Shown in pieces: positions 27,798 to 36,308 of a stretch of 64,000 nucleotides of DNA. The notes under the pieces were generated by a model. That model was not told the DNA's origin, made no database searches, and was given only the letters and a program-made list of their open reading frames with translations. This DNA comes from Colwellia psychrerythraea 34H. GTDB lineage: Bacteria > Pseudomonadota > Gammaproteobacteria > Enterobacterales > Alteromonadaceae. Position 1 is the stretch's first letter, and each line of letters begins with the position of its first letter. The stretch lies in the NCBI RefSeq assembly GCF_000012325.1, contig NC_003910.7:3782001-3846000 (forward strand), given 5' to 3'. The translations under genes and the position numbers were made by a program.

Positions 27798-28238
27798 ATG
27801 AAAACGTCAATCATCAAATTACTTATTGCCTTTAGCCTTAGCTTGTTTTTGATGAGCAATGTTAGTGCTGAAAACATGAAAAAACTAGGCAATATGAATG
27901 TGCATTATATGGCTATTGGTTCAACTTTTTTTACGCCTGAAATAGCTAAAGTCTATGGCATTACGCGTAGTCGATATAATGGTTTAATCAATATTTCAGT
28001 ATTAGATAATACCCAGAAAAACACACCATCGAAAACGGTTAGTATTACGGGTAAAGCCAAAAACAATCTAGGCCAATTTAAAGATTTAGCGTTTAAAGAA
28101 GTCAAAGAAGGTGGCGCTATTTATTACCTTGCACAGGTTAACTATAGCAATGAAGAGACAATTCATTTTGATATCATGATTAATGATGGCAAAGAAAAAC
28201 AGCAATTAAAATTCTCGCAAACTTTCTACGTGGATTAA
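27798..28238 (+). CDS. DUF4426 family secreted protein
   Basis: Predicted periplasmic protein of 146 aa. The signal peptide is MKTSIIKLLIAFSLSLFLMS followed by NVSA and likely cleavage before ENMKKLG. The mature domain has NVHYMAIGSTFFTPEIAKVYGI and a beta-rich remainder, which fits DUF4426. The ATG at 27798 is preferred to the in-frame TTG at 27786 because GGAG lies 6 nt upstream of it. It follows yggT and ends at the terminator at 28278-28305. Confidence 0.83.
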   Translation: MKTSIIKLLIAFSLSLFLMSNVSAENMKKLGNMNVHYMAIGSTFFTPEIAKVYGITRSRYNGLINISVLDNTQKNTPSKTVSITGKAKNNLGQFKDLAFKEVKEGGAIYYLAQVNYSNEETIHFDIMINDGKEKQQLKFSQTFYVD

Positions 28239-28277
28239 TAGTCTGACATAGTTTAATTATTAACATATATTCAGATT

Positions 28278-28305
28278 AAAAGAGCTTTTAAAAGCTCTTT
28301 TTTTT
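28278..28305 (+). terminator. Intrinsic terminator after the DUF4426 gene
   Basis: The stem AAAAGAGCTT / AAGCTCTTTT has a very short TT/AA centre and is followed by a run of T to 28305. It lies 40 bp after the stop codon. Confidence 0.85.
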
Positions 28306-28353
28306 GCTGTTAACTTTAGCGAAACATCCAATTCTAGGATAGAATAGCGCGAT

Positions 28354-28381
28354 TAATACCAAGTTTATTAAATTGGTATAA
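28354..28381. repeat. Empty (22-bp) TACCAA/TTGGTA palindrome with TAA flanks
   Basis: TACCAA (28357-28362), ten bases, then TTGGTA (28373-28378), flanked by TAA on each side. It matches the ends and flanks of the larger repeat families but has no internal cargo. It lies 40 bp upstream of the rdgB start, probably within its 5' untranslated region or promoter. Confidence 0.65.
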
Positions 28382-28421
28382 GCCCCATCAATAAAACTCA
28401 AAATAGCCACAGGTACCCATC

Positions 28422-29039
28422 ATGTCAAAAGTTGTATTAGCCACAGGAAATCAAGGTAAAGTTAAAGAATTAGCCCATTTACTGGCTGAGCAATCAATAG
28501 AAATAGTACCGCAGAGTGAGTTTGATGTTCCTGAAGTTGCCGAAACTGGCAGCACCTTTGTAGAAAATGCCATTATTAAAGCGCGCCATGCAGCAAAGAT
28601 CACTGGTTTACCCGCTATTGCTGATGATTCTGGTTTGGAAGTTGATGCACTAAATGGTGCTCCTGGTGTTTATTCGGCTAGATACGCGGCAGATATCACT
28701 GAAGGTGAGGTCACTGATGATGACAATACCAACAAACTCTTAACTGCGTTAGCCACTACTCCCGACGAATTACGCACTGCGCGTTTCCACTGTGTTTTGG
28801 TTTATATGAAACATGAGAATGACCCAACACCACTTATCTGTCATGGTATATGGGAAGGAACTATCTCTAGAACTAAGCAAGGTGAGCAAGGCTTTGGCTA
28901 TGATCCTGTTTTTTGGCAACACGATTTACAAATGTCTTCCGCGCAGCTATCACGCGAAGTGAAAAATAAACTAAGTCACCGTGGTCAAGCATTAGCTAAG
29001 TTAGTTGAAAAACTAGCGCTAGCTACCTCATCAAAGTAA
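28422..29039 (+). CDS. rdgB: Non-canonical purine NTP pyrophosphatase RdgB
   Basis: Cytoplasmic Ham1/ITPase family enzyme of 205 aa that removes dITP, ITP and XTP from the nucleotide pool. It shows LATGNQGKVKEL at the N-terminus, ETGSTFVENAIIKARHAA, LPAIADDSGLEVDALNGAPGVYSARYA, and EQGFGYDPVF followed by LSHRGQALAKL near the C-terminus. All family motifs are present. It is followed 17 bp later by hemW, as in E. coli. Confidence 0.96.
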   Translation: MSKVVLATGNQGKVKELAHLLAEQSIEIVPQSEFDVPEVAETGSTFVENAIIKARHAAKITGLPAIADDSGLEVDALNGAPGVYSARYAADITEGEVTDDDNTNKLLTALATTPDELRTARFHCVLVYMKHENDPTPLICHGIWEGTISRTKQGEQGFGYDPVFWQHDLQMSSAQLSREVKNKLSHRGQALAKLVEKLALATSSK

Positions 29040-29056
29040 GTTCGAGTCCTTTACTT

Positions 29057-30223
29057 ATGTTAGAACTGTTAGAAAATCAGCCCTTATCACTTTATATTCA
29101 TATTCCATGGTGTGTGGAAAAATGCCCTTATTGTGACTTTAATTCACATGCCGTTAAAAGTGCTATCCCTGAGCAAGATTATGTCGCAGCGCTGATCAGA
29201 GATTTAGACGCAGATATTGCACGTTTTGGGTTAAGCACTCGCTCCTTACATTCGATATTCATTGGTGGTGGTACGCCGAGTTTATTTTCTGCTGCGTCTA
29301 TTAAAGACTTGCTAGAACAAGTACTCAATCGTTTTGACCATAAAGCAGATATAGAAATCACTTTAGAAGCAAATCCTGGCACTGTTGAAGCAGATAAATT
29401 TATAGGCTTTTTCAAGGCCGGTGTTAATAGACTCTCTATCGGCGTACAGAGCTTTGCCTCTGATAAATTAATTAAGCTTGGCCGTATTCATGATAGTAAC
29501 CAAGCTAAAATAGCAGCAAAATTGGCTACAGAAAGTGGTGTCAGCAGTTTTAATTTAGATCTAATGCATGGCTTACCCAATCAATCGTTAGATAATGCCC
29601 TTGATGATCTAAAAACGGCTATCAGCCTAAATCCGAATCATATTTCTTGGTATCAATTAACGATTGAACCCAATACTATTTTTCACTCTAAACCGCCTAA
29701 GTTACCTGTTGATGATATTTTATGGGAGATTCAGGACCAGGGCGTTAAGTTACTCAATGAAGCGGGTTATCAGCAGTATGAGATTTCTGCATACGCTAAG
29801 CTAGGCTATCAATGTCAGCATAATTTAAATTATTGGCAATATGGTGATTACCTTGGCATTGGCTGTGGTGCCCATGGAAAAATCACTGATAGTCGAAGCC
29901 AGAAAATAATGCGTACCATTAAAGTAAAACACCCTAAAGGCTATTTAGATGATAATCGTGATTTCTTAGATAAATTATCTGAAGTTGATGAAAGTGAACG
30001 TCCTTTTGAGTTCATGATGAATCAGCTAAGACTGCACAGCGCTTTTAGCATTGAGCAGTTCCAAACAAGCACAGGGCTTAATATAAAGGTAGTATTACCT
30101 TTGCTTAAAGAAGCTCAACAAAAAAACCTCATGACCTGTGAAGTGATAGACAATGAAGAATATTGGCTGGTAACTCAGCTAGGACAACGATATTTAAATG
30201 ATTTACTGGAGATATTCTTGTGA
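29057..30223 (+). CDS. hemW: Radical SAM heme chaperone HemW
   Basis: Radical-SAM protein of 388 aa, related to oxygen-independent coproporphyrinogen oxidase, that delivers heme to apoproteins. It shows LYIHIPWCVEKCPYCDFNSH with the Cx3Cx2C cluster motif, IFIGGGTPSLFS, EITLEANPGTVE, RLSIGVQSF and GCGAHGKI. The HemN_C region lies in the last 80 residues. It lies between rdgB and tadA and overlaps the tadA start by 4 bp. Confidence 0.94.
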   Translation: MLELLENQPLSLYIHIPWCVEKCPYCDFNSHAVKSAIPEQDYVAALIRDLDADIARFGLSTRSLHSIFIGGGTPSLFSAASIKDLLEQVLNRFDHKADIEITLEANPGTVEADKFIGFFKAGVNRLSIGVQSFASDKLIKLGRIHDSNQAKIAAKLATESGVSSFNLDLMHGLPNQSLDNALDDLKTAISLNPNHISWYQLTIEPNTIFHSKPPKLPVDDILWEIQDQGVKLLNEAGYQQYEISAYAKLGYQCQHNLNYWQYGDYLGIGCGAHGKITDSRSQKIMRTIKVKHPKGYLDDNRDFLDKLSEVDESERPFEFMMNQLRLHSAFSIEQFQTSTGLNIKVVLPLLKEAQQKNLMTCEVIDNEEYWLVTQLGQRYLNDLLEIFL

Positions 30224-30768
30224 CAGAGCAATCCTCAGTACACTCACCATTGACGCAAAGTATAGAAGACCAAGAGCGACTTGATTTAACGTTTATGCGA
30301 AGGGCCTTTGAACTAGCGCAACAAGCTGAGCAACATGATGAAATTCCTGTTGGCGCCGTGGTAGTGCATCAAGGTAAAATCATCGGTGAAGGTTTTAACC
30401 AATCAATCATGCTTAACGACCCATCAAGTCATGCTGAAATGAATGCCATCAGACAGGCAGGAGAGTTTCTTAATAACTATCGCTTGCTTGACTGCACTTT
30501 GTACGTAACTCTCGAGCCCTGCCCTATGTGTGCTGGTCTGTTAGTGCATAGTCGAATCAATCGCTTAGTTTATGCTTGTAGCGATCTGAAAACAGGTGCC
30601 GCAGGCAGTGCTTTTAATTTAGTAAATAACCCACAGTTAAATCACCAATTAGAAGTATGCTCAAATATCCTAGAAGAAGAGTGCAGCCAGTTGTTATCTG
30701 CATTTTTTAAACGACGTAGAAAAGAAAAAAAACTAGCCAAAAAAGCCGCTAAAGATAGCTCGCTGTAA
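30220..30768 (+). CDS. tadA: tRNA-specific adenosine deaminase TadA
   Basis: Cytoplasmic zinc deaminase of 182 aa that makes inosine at the wobble position of tRNA-Arg(ACG). It shows DEIPVGAVVVHQGKIIGEGFN, the catalytic DPSSHAEMNAIRQA (His and Glu), and the zinc site LEPCPMCAGLLVHSRI. The start is GTG at 30220, overlapping the hemW stop (GTGA), so translation is probably coupled. The C-terminus is Lys-rich (KRRRKEKKLAKKAAKD), suitable for RNA contact. Confidence 0.95.
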   Translation: MTEQSSVHSPLTQSIEDQERLDLTFMRRAFELAQQAEQHDEIPVGAVVVHQGKIIGEGFNQSIMLNDPSSHAEMNAIRQAGEFLNNYRLLDCTLYVTLEPCPMCAGLLVHSRINRLVYACSDLKTGAAGSAFNLVNNPQLNHQLEVCSNILEEECSQLLSAFFKRRRKEKKLAKKAAKDSSL

Positions 30769-30918
30769 TCTCAATAAATTACATTGTAATGTTAATGAGC
30801 CATTTTGCTAACTTGTCAGCTAAAATTTGATATGCCACACGCTTTCAGGTATTAATAGAGGCATAACAACAGCAAAATAATAATAATACTAAGAAATAGC
30901 TAAAGGTTATCACTACAC

Positions 30919-33264
30919 ATGATCAAACGTTTTCTGCCCATCTATCATACGGGTTGGTTTTATCTACTTTTATTATTCTGGGGATTTTCCTTTTGGTATG
31001 CTTCTATCGGCGGCCTAAACCAGATAAATCTATTAAATATTCAATGGCTAAGCCAACTTGAATCATCTCCTGTTTTATCAGATAAAAAACCGACCTTAAA
31101 TGCTAATGACATTTTAACGTTACATTCCGAGTTCAATGGACAAGATATAAAATCAGTAACAACTCTTTTGTCGTATTACCCCAATAGTCAGATAACCCTG
31201 TTAGGTCAACAATCAAGCAGTTTTATGAATAAACTTGAGGCTTACCTATCCTCAAAACCCCGTAACAGTAAGATTGTTATTGGCTCAAGCCAAGTTAGCT
31301 CTGCATCACCATTAAAGTCTCAGGCAACAATGCATTTTTCACCATTACTTAATTGGTTTCGCTTTTCGTCAAAAATTGACACTGAATTGTTGAGTTCAAA
31401 GTACTTTATTTTTTCACCTTTCTTGCAAAGTAAACGACAAACTTTTCCGTTGATATGGCGAAAAGATGGGATGTTATATCTCACTTTACCAGGCGAAATA
31501 ATAAAACAGCTAAGTTCAAATACCGAACTATCCATCAAACAAGATTGGCAATTGAGTTTACTCACGCAGGTGAATACTTTAGCTCCTAAAAAATATCCTT
31601 TGGGTTTTTTTGGTGAGGTATTTATTTCAGAGAACTTACCCAGGGTTAATCAAATAAATCAAGAACGTCAAGAAAGATCGGAGACTGTTTTACCTAAGTT
31701 AAGCTCTGTAAGCCAGTTTATTCAACAATACTCTTCAAGCGCTAACACTAACTCTAGGCCTAACTACAAAGTCATCTTCATTACCGATAATAACTACTCT
31801 CAGGATAAAGTACTCAAAACATTACTTGGTAAATTGCTTCAAGAAGATTATGTTTATCAGAGTCTGGTTATTATTTTATTTGCTTGGCTGCTCTTGCTAC
31901 TAGGCATTTCCCTAACCTGGTTCATAGGTCAATTATCCTTAAAGCAGCAATCGATCAGTGTACTTAGTTACGTCGTATTGCTTTTCATTTTACAATATGT
32001 CTTTTTCAATCAAGGACAATGGCTTGAAGTTCCCCCGATAATAATCTCGATAATGGGGACATGGCTATTACTTCTTGCTTATCAAAAAGAATATAAGCTA
32101 TTTTTAGCTGCACTTAATTCCCAAAAAACGCCTTATAAAGAGACTAACGAATTTTTAGTACCGCCTAATTCCACTGTTGAGTCCAAAGTGAAGTCCAAGA
32201 TAAGAGCTAAGCTAAAAAGCCTACTAACTAACAAACGAGTGAAATCTCCTCAAGTAAAACACAGCAGCTTTTTACCAGAAGAAAATACCAATGCAGCGAG
32301 TCATAATCAATTTCCACCGATAAATAAACCTTCACCCGTATCTGGGAATGATATTAAACAAACATTAGTTATCGTTGATAACCCAGTAACAAATACTATC
32401 TCGACAACTCATCAAACTAGGGTTGAAAATTTTGGCCGCTACCAAGTCGAAGGGGTTTTAGGAAAAGGTGCGATGGGCATCGTTTATCAAGGCGTTGATC
32501 CTAAAATCAACCGTCATGTAGCTATAAAAACATTACAATTAAGTGATGACATTGATTCGCCTGAATTTGGTGAAGCTAAAGCGCGTTTCTTCAGAGAAGC
32601 GCAAACAGCAGGTGGTTTAAGCCATGCCAATATAGTCACGATTTATGACGTAGGTGAAGATAATCACCTAGGTTACATCGCTATGGATTTACTCACAGGC
32701 GCGCCATTATCATTATTTACCCAAGCGGACAAAATACTCCCTACGCCATTGGTTTATCAGTTATTGATTCAGATAACTGATGCGCTAGAATATGCCCATA
32801 ATCAAAATGTTGTTCACCGTGATATCAAACCCGCTAATATTATTTATGATGACGATTTGCTCAAAGTTACGGTTACTGATTTTGGAATAGCTTATGTCAG
32901 TGATAACAGTAATACCCGAACAGGTATCATTATGGGTAGCCCCTATTATATGTCTCCAGAACAAATATTAGGCTTAAAAGTGGATGGTCGCAGCGACATT
33001 TTCAGCTTAGGCGTGACTTTTTATCAATTGCTTTGTGGCCACTTACCTTTTGAAGGAGAGTCCATAGCAACGGTGGCCTATCAAATAACTAAAGCGAAGG
33101 CTATTGCCGTTAATCAACGCAATACTAATTTGCCAACAAGTGCGATGCGTATTTGTAGTAAAGCCATGCATAAAGATATTGATAAGCGTTTCCAATCAAT
33201 GTCAGAATTTAAATTGGCATTAACCAATGCACTTAAACGTGATTTTAAGATCACAGCAAACTAA
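30919..33264 (+). CDS. Membrane Ser/Thr protein kinase with CHASE2-like sensor domain
   Basis: Predicted inner-membrane Hanks-type kinase of 781 aa. One N-terminal helix (about 13-30) is followed by a periplasmic domain of about 280 residues, then three close helices (about 313-395). This topology fits CHASE2, though the sequence is divergent. A basic, low-complexity cytoplasmic linker leads to a kinase domain at about 508-770. The domain has the Gly loop LGKGAMGIVYQG, VAIKTL (Lys), HRDIKPANI, VTDFGIAY, GSPYYMSPEQI and the DIFSLGVTFYQLL helix, so it looks active. It is followed 65 bp later by a PP2C phosphatase. Targets are unknown. Confidence 0.88.
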   Translation: MIKRFLPIYHTGWFYLLLLFWGFSFWYASIGGLNQINLLNIQWLSQLESSPVLSDKKPTLNANDILTLHSEFNGQDIKSVTTLLSYYPNSQITLLGQQSSSFMNKLEAYLSSKPRNSKIVIGSSQVSSASPLKSQATMHFSPLLNWFRFSSKIDTELLSSKYFIFSPFLQSKRQTFPLIWRKDGMLYLTLPGEIIKQLSSNTELSIKQDWQLSLLTQVNTLAPKKYPLGFFGEVFISENLPRVNQINQERQERSETVLPKLSSVSQFIQQYSSSANTNSRPNYKVIFITDNNYSQDKVLKTLLGKLLQEDYVYQSLVIILFAWLLLLLGISLTWFIGQLSLKQQSISVLSYVVLLFILQYVFFNQGQWLEVPPIIISIMGTWLLLLAYQKEYKLFLAALNSQKTPYKETNEFLVPPNSTVESKVKSKIRAKLKSLLTNKRVKSPQVKHSSFLPEENTNAASHNQFPPINKPSPVSGNDIKQTLVIVDNPVTNTISTTHQTRVENFGRYQVEGVLGKGAMGIVYQGVDPKINRHVAIKTLQLSDDIDSPEFGEAKARFFREAQTAGGLSHANIVTIYDVGEDNHLGYIAMDLLTGAPLSLFTQADKILPTPLVYQLLIQITDALEYAHNQNVVHRDIKPANIIYDDDLLKVTVTDFGIAYVSDNSNTRTGIIMGSPYYMSPEQILGLKVDGRSDIFSLGVTFYQLLCGHLPFEGESIATVAYQITKAKAIAVNQRNTNLPTSAMRICSKAMHKDIDKRFQSMSEFKLALTNALKRDFKITAN

Positions 33265-33329
33265 CTTGCTTACGAATAGATTAAACATCCACGCTTGCAT
33301 AATAAGGTAAAGGTAAACAGTTAACCCCT

Positions 33330-34070
33330 ATGAATTATCACATTAAATCCCTTTGTCATCAGGGCTCGATTCGAGACAATAACGAAGATGCTATTAGTTA
33401 CGGCATTCATAAAGAGCTAGATGTTGTTTGGATGCTAATTGCTGACGGTATGGGCGGCCACAATGCCGGTGAAATTGCTAGCGCCATGTTAGTCGACCAT
33501 ATCAAATATGCCTGGGGTAAAGTATCCATAACTAAACAAGCTAATTGGCTGACATGGATTACAGAGCAACTTAATGCCGCTAACTTGAGTATTTTTAAGC
33601 AAGCCAAAAACACAGTAGGGCAGCAAGGAATGGGGACGACAGGCGTATTAATGGTTATCGAAAATAATAAATGCCACCTTGGTTGGGTTGGTGACTCTCG
33701 AGCATACACATTAAAAAATAAAAACTTAGTACAAGAAACCATTGATCACTCCATGCTACAAGAATTAGTCAATAAAGGTGCGATCAGCGCTGAAACAGCA
33801 AAGAGTGCTAAGACTAAAAACTTACTTTCACAAGCAATAGGTGTTCGAGAAAAAATATCTGTCGATACTGCAACTATTGCGATAGAGAGTGGTGATACTA
33901 TTATGCTTTCGACCGATGGCTTACACGATTATTTAACTGATCGAGAAATCAATCACTACTTATCTGAATTCTCTACTGAAAAAAACGTATGTGATGATAT
34001 GGTTGAGCAAGCTATAGCCCAAAATAGTAGAGATAATCTCACGGTAGGTTTGATCTATTTGAACAATTGA
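33330..34070 (+). CDS. PP2C-family Ser/Thr protein phosphatase
   Basis: Cytoplasmic metal-dependent phosphatase of 246 aa. It shows the PP2C motifs in order: SIRDNNEDAI, LIADGMGGHNAGEIAS, GMGTTGVLM, HLGWVGDSRAYTL, DHSMLQELVNKGAI, IMLSTDGLHDYLTD and SRDNLTVGLIYL. All metal-binding Asp residues are present. It is paired with the upstream kinase and likely reverses its phosphorylation. No forkhead-associated or type VI secretion genes lie next to the pair. Confidence 0.92.
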   Translation: MNYHIKSLCHQGSIRDNNEDAISYGIHKELDVVWMLIADGMGGHNAGEIASAMLVDHIKYAWGKVSITKQANWLTWITEQLNAANLSIFKQAKNTVGQQGMGTTGVLMVIENNKCHLGWVGDSRAYTLKNKNLVQETIDHSMLQELVNKGAISAETAKSAKTKNLLSQAIGVREKISVDTATIAIESGDTIMLSTDGLHDYLTDREINHYLSEFSTEKNVCDDMVEQAIAQNSRDNLTVGLIYLNN

Positions 34071-34305
34071 ATATAGATTAATTAGGCATTTATTTGGTTT
34101 ATTTAACCTAAGTGGTGATGATGTCATCAATAATAAAGGCAGTTGTTCGAAGATGTTTTACTTATCAGGTGTTTAAATAGCGATGATATTCAATCTGGCG
34201 AAAAATCAATATTGATAAATACCTACCACAAGCTTTAGCTAATTCCATCTGATGGAATAGCTATCAACTAAGGTTGATTAAGTACTCTTTGCTTTAAGTT
34301 TTTCT
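34071..34305. other. Intergenic region with palindromes between the PP2C gene and a small ORF
   Basis: It contains two clear symmetric sequences: ATCAATATTGAT (34205-34216) and the near-perfect 26-bp palindrome at 34237-34262 (arms AGCT and ATTCCATC / GATGGAAT and AGCT). Neither has a U-run. No terminator, RNA gene or copy of the repeat families was recognised. Confidence 0.4.
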
Positions 34306-34446
34306 CTAGTTTGCTGGGTTACTGACTGGTGATTCATGTAATTCAGTTATTGCTTGGTTAAAATGAGACTGTCTACGTGAGATCATTTTATGATGCTGGC
34401 GGTTTAACTGTTTTCTACGTTGATTACTTTTTAATGGTCTTTTCAT
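34306..34446 (-). CDS. Candidate small basic protein (46 aa)
   Basis: Reading on the minus strand, ATG at 34446 opens a 46-codon frame that begins MKRPLKSNQRRKQLNRQHHK and ends ESPVSNPAN before TAG. It is rich in Arg, Lys, Gln and His in the first half, with no membrane segment or cysteine. GGAA lies about 10 nt upstream of the ATG. It sits 104 bp downstream of mltF on the same strand. I do not recognise it. It could be a nucleic-acid-binding small protein or a chance frame. Confidence 0.4.
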   Translation of the reverse strand: MKRPLKSNQRRKQLNRQHHKMISRRQSHFNQAITELHESPVSNPAN

Positions 34447-34550
34447 GTTAATTATTTCCAATTGGCTGTTAAATAGTCAGATAACTATAGCCTGCTATCA
34501 TGACAGTTTTATGACATCGACAATGAAAAGTATAGCAGGGAAACTGCGAT

Positions 34551-36107
34551 TTATTGAGCCGTTTCAGCTGTTACCTCTTCCTCTTTTAAAATACTTTCAG
34601 TAGCATTTTCCTCTGAAGTCGATTCATTGACTGAGTCATTTACAATGTCATTTAATAATAAAGCTTGTGACTTCTCTTGTGCTAGCTGTAATGCAATTGC
34701 TTGCTCTTTGGCTTTTTCATCTAGCCAACTTAAGGTATCGTAATATCGACGAATATTATCGACGTATTGAACTGGCTCCTCACCGCGAGCATAACCGTGT
34801 TTAGTGTTCTTGTAATATTTTTTCTGTTGTAATAATGGCAATCGACTTTTCACTTCAACCCAACGGTCTGGATCACCACCTTGGCGTTGGGTGATAATTC
34901 TCGCATCATTTAAGTGACCAAAACCAATATTATAAGAAGCTAGCGCAAACCAAATTCGATCTGGCGTCGGAATTCTATCAGGCATCATGGCAATCATACG
35001 TTTAAAGTACTTTGCCCCCCCTTGAATGCTTTGCTCAGTGTCTAAACGGCTTTTTATACCCATTTGTTTCGCTGTTGCTAATGTCAACATCATCATACCG
35101 CGAACTCCCGTGTATGAACGTGCTGTTGGGTTCCAGTGTGACTCTTGATAGCTAATAGCGGCTAATAAACGCCAATCGAGCTCTTGCGCATACTTCTCAA
35201 ACAGCGGTTGATACTCAGGTAAGGTTCCAGCCACCGCTTTAATAAAGGTTCTCGTTTCCACATAATTAAACTGTTCAATATGACCATAGTATTTATCATC
35301 CAGCGCCAGCAAAGTGCCATCGTGATGAACGGTGCCAAAAAACTCAACCAAGCTTGCTAAGATATCATCGTGGCTATTTTCACTTACCATCCAAGCTAAC
35401 GGCTCAGGTTCATTAATACTAAAGCCAATACTTATCTCAGGGTAATAACGACGGTTAATCGCTAAATTATTACTATCAATAATGGTATAATCTATCTCGC
35501 CGCTTAAAACCTTTCTCAGTAGTTCTTCACTATCAAACTCCGTTGATTCTTGCCAAGCTAATTCGCTATTTGTTTGTTTTAACTTTTCAAGATTTTCTAC
35601 GTAACTTGACCCTGAAGTAACCATCAGCGTACCTGTTAAATCAGCCACTTTCCTAGGTCTAACATTGCCTTGTTTAAACACTAACTTTTGACTAATGGTT
35701 TCATAGCTAGGCGCAAACCTAAAACGTTGTAAGCGTTTATCCGTAATTGATAATCCCGAAGCAAGTAAATCTACCTCTCCGGTATTTAATTTAATAAAAA
35801 GTTCATCAAGGCTATACGTTGGGACAATGCGTAATTCAACATTAAGTGAATCTGCATACTGTTTTGCTAACTCATATTCAAAACCAGCAAAGCCATTAGC
35901 TGTAGTGTAATAATTTGTTGGGCCAAAAATTGTGCCTACATTGATATAACCTCTAGCCAAAATTCGAGATAAACTTGAAGAATCATTTTCTTTATCACAA
36001 GCACTTAATAGTACTGTGGTGAAAATAACCAAGAGCAACGAGGTAAACTTAGTCACTAACTTACTAGTGAGCTTAGTTTTTATTGAAAAAGATAAATATT
36101 TAGTCAT
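34551..36107 (-). CDS. mltF: Membrane-bound lytic transglycosylase MltF
   Basis: Outer-membrane-anchored peptidoglycan lyase of 518 aa. The lipoprotein signal is visible as [19 protein letters not shown]. An SBP_bac_3-like sensing domain follows ([39 protein letters not shown]). The C-terminal SLT domain has the catalytic Glu in [35 protein letters not shown] and [19 protein letters not shown]. The ATG at 36107 was chosen since it places the signal helix normally; an in-frame ATG at 36161 would add 18 residues. A Glu/Ser-rich tail ends the protein. It is divergent from purL, as in E. coli. Confidence 0.92.
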
Positions 36108-36191
36108 GGTCTCAATTGTGTCGTGTATTGTTCTATTAGCCAAGTACTTTTTACCTGACACTAGTGTTAAGTTATTACTTGACTTTTTCCG

Positions 36192-36220
36192 TTAACAAAA
36201 GCCTTATTTTCAACTATAAT
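36192..36220 (+). promoter_or_regulatory. Sigma-70 type promoter for purL
   Basis: TTAACA (36192-36197), a 17-bp spacer, then a perfect TATAAT (36215-36220). It lies about 90 bp before the purL ATG. No convincing PurR operator was found, only an imperfect CGAAATTTTCG just downstream of the -10 element. Confidence 0.65.
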
Positions 36221-36308
36221 ACGCGCGAAATTTTCGATTAGCATTTACTATGCAAATTTAGCATATAGAAGCCAATCCAAACCTTACATAAAACTTGGTG
36301 ATTACCCT

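Noticed and set aside
36221..36240. PurR operator before purL
   Set aside because: Only an imperfect CGAAATTTTCG is present, too far from the ACGCAAACGTTTGCGT-type site to claim.
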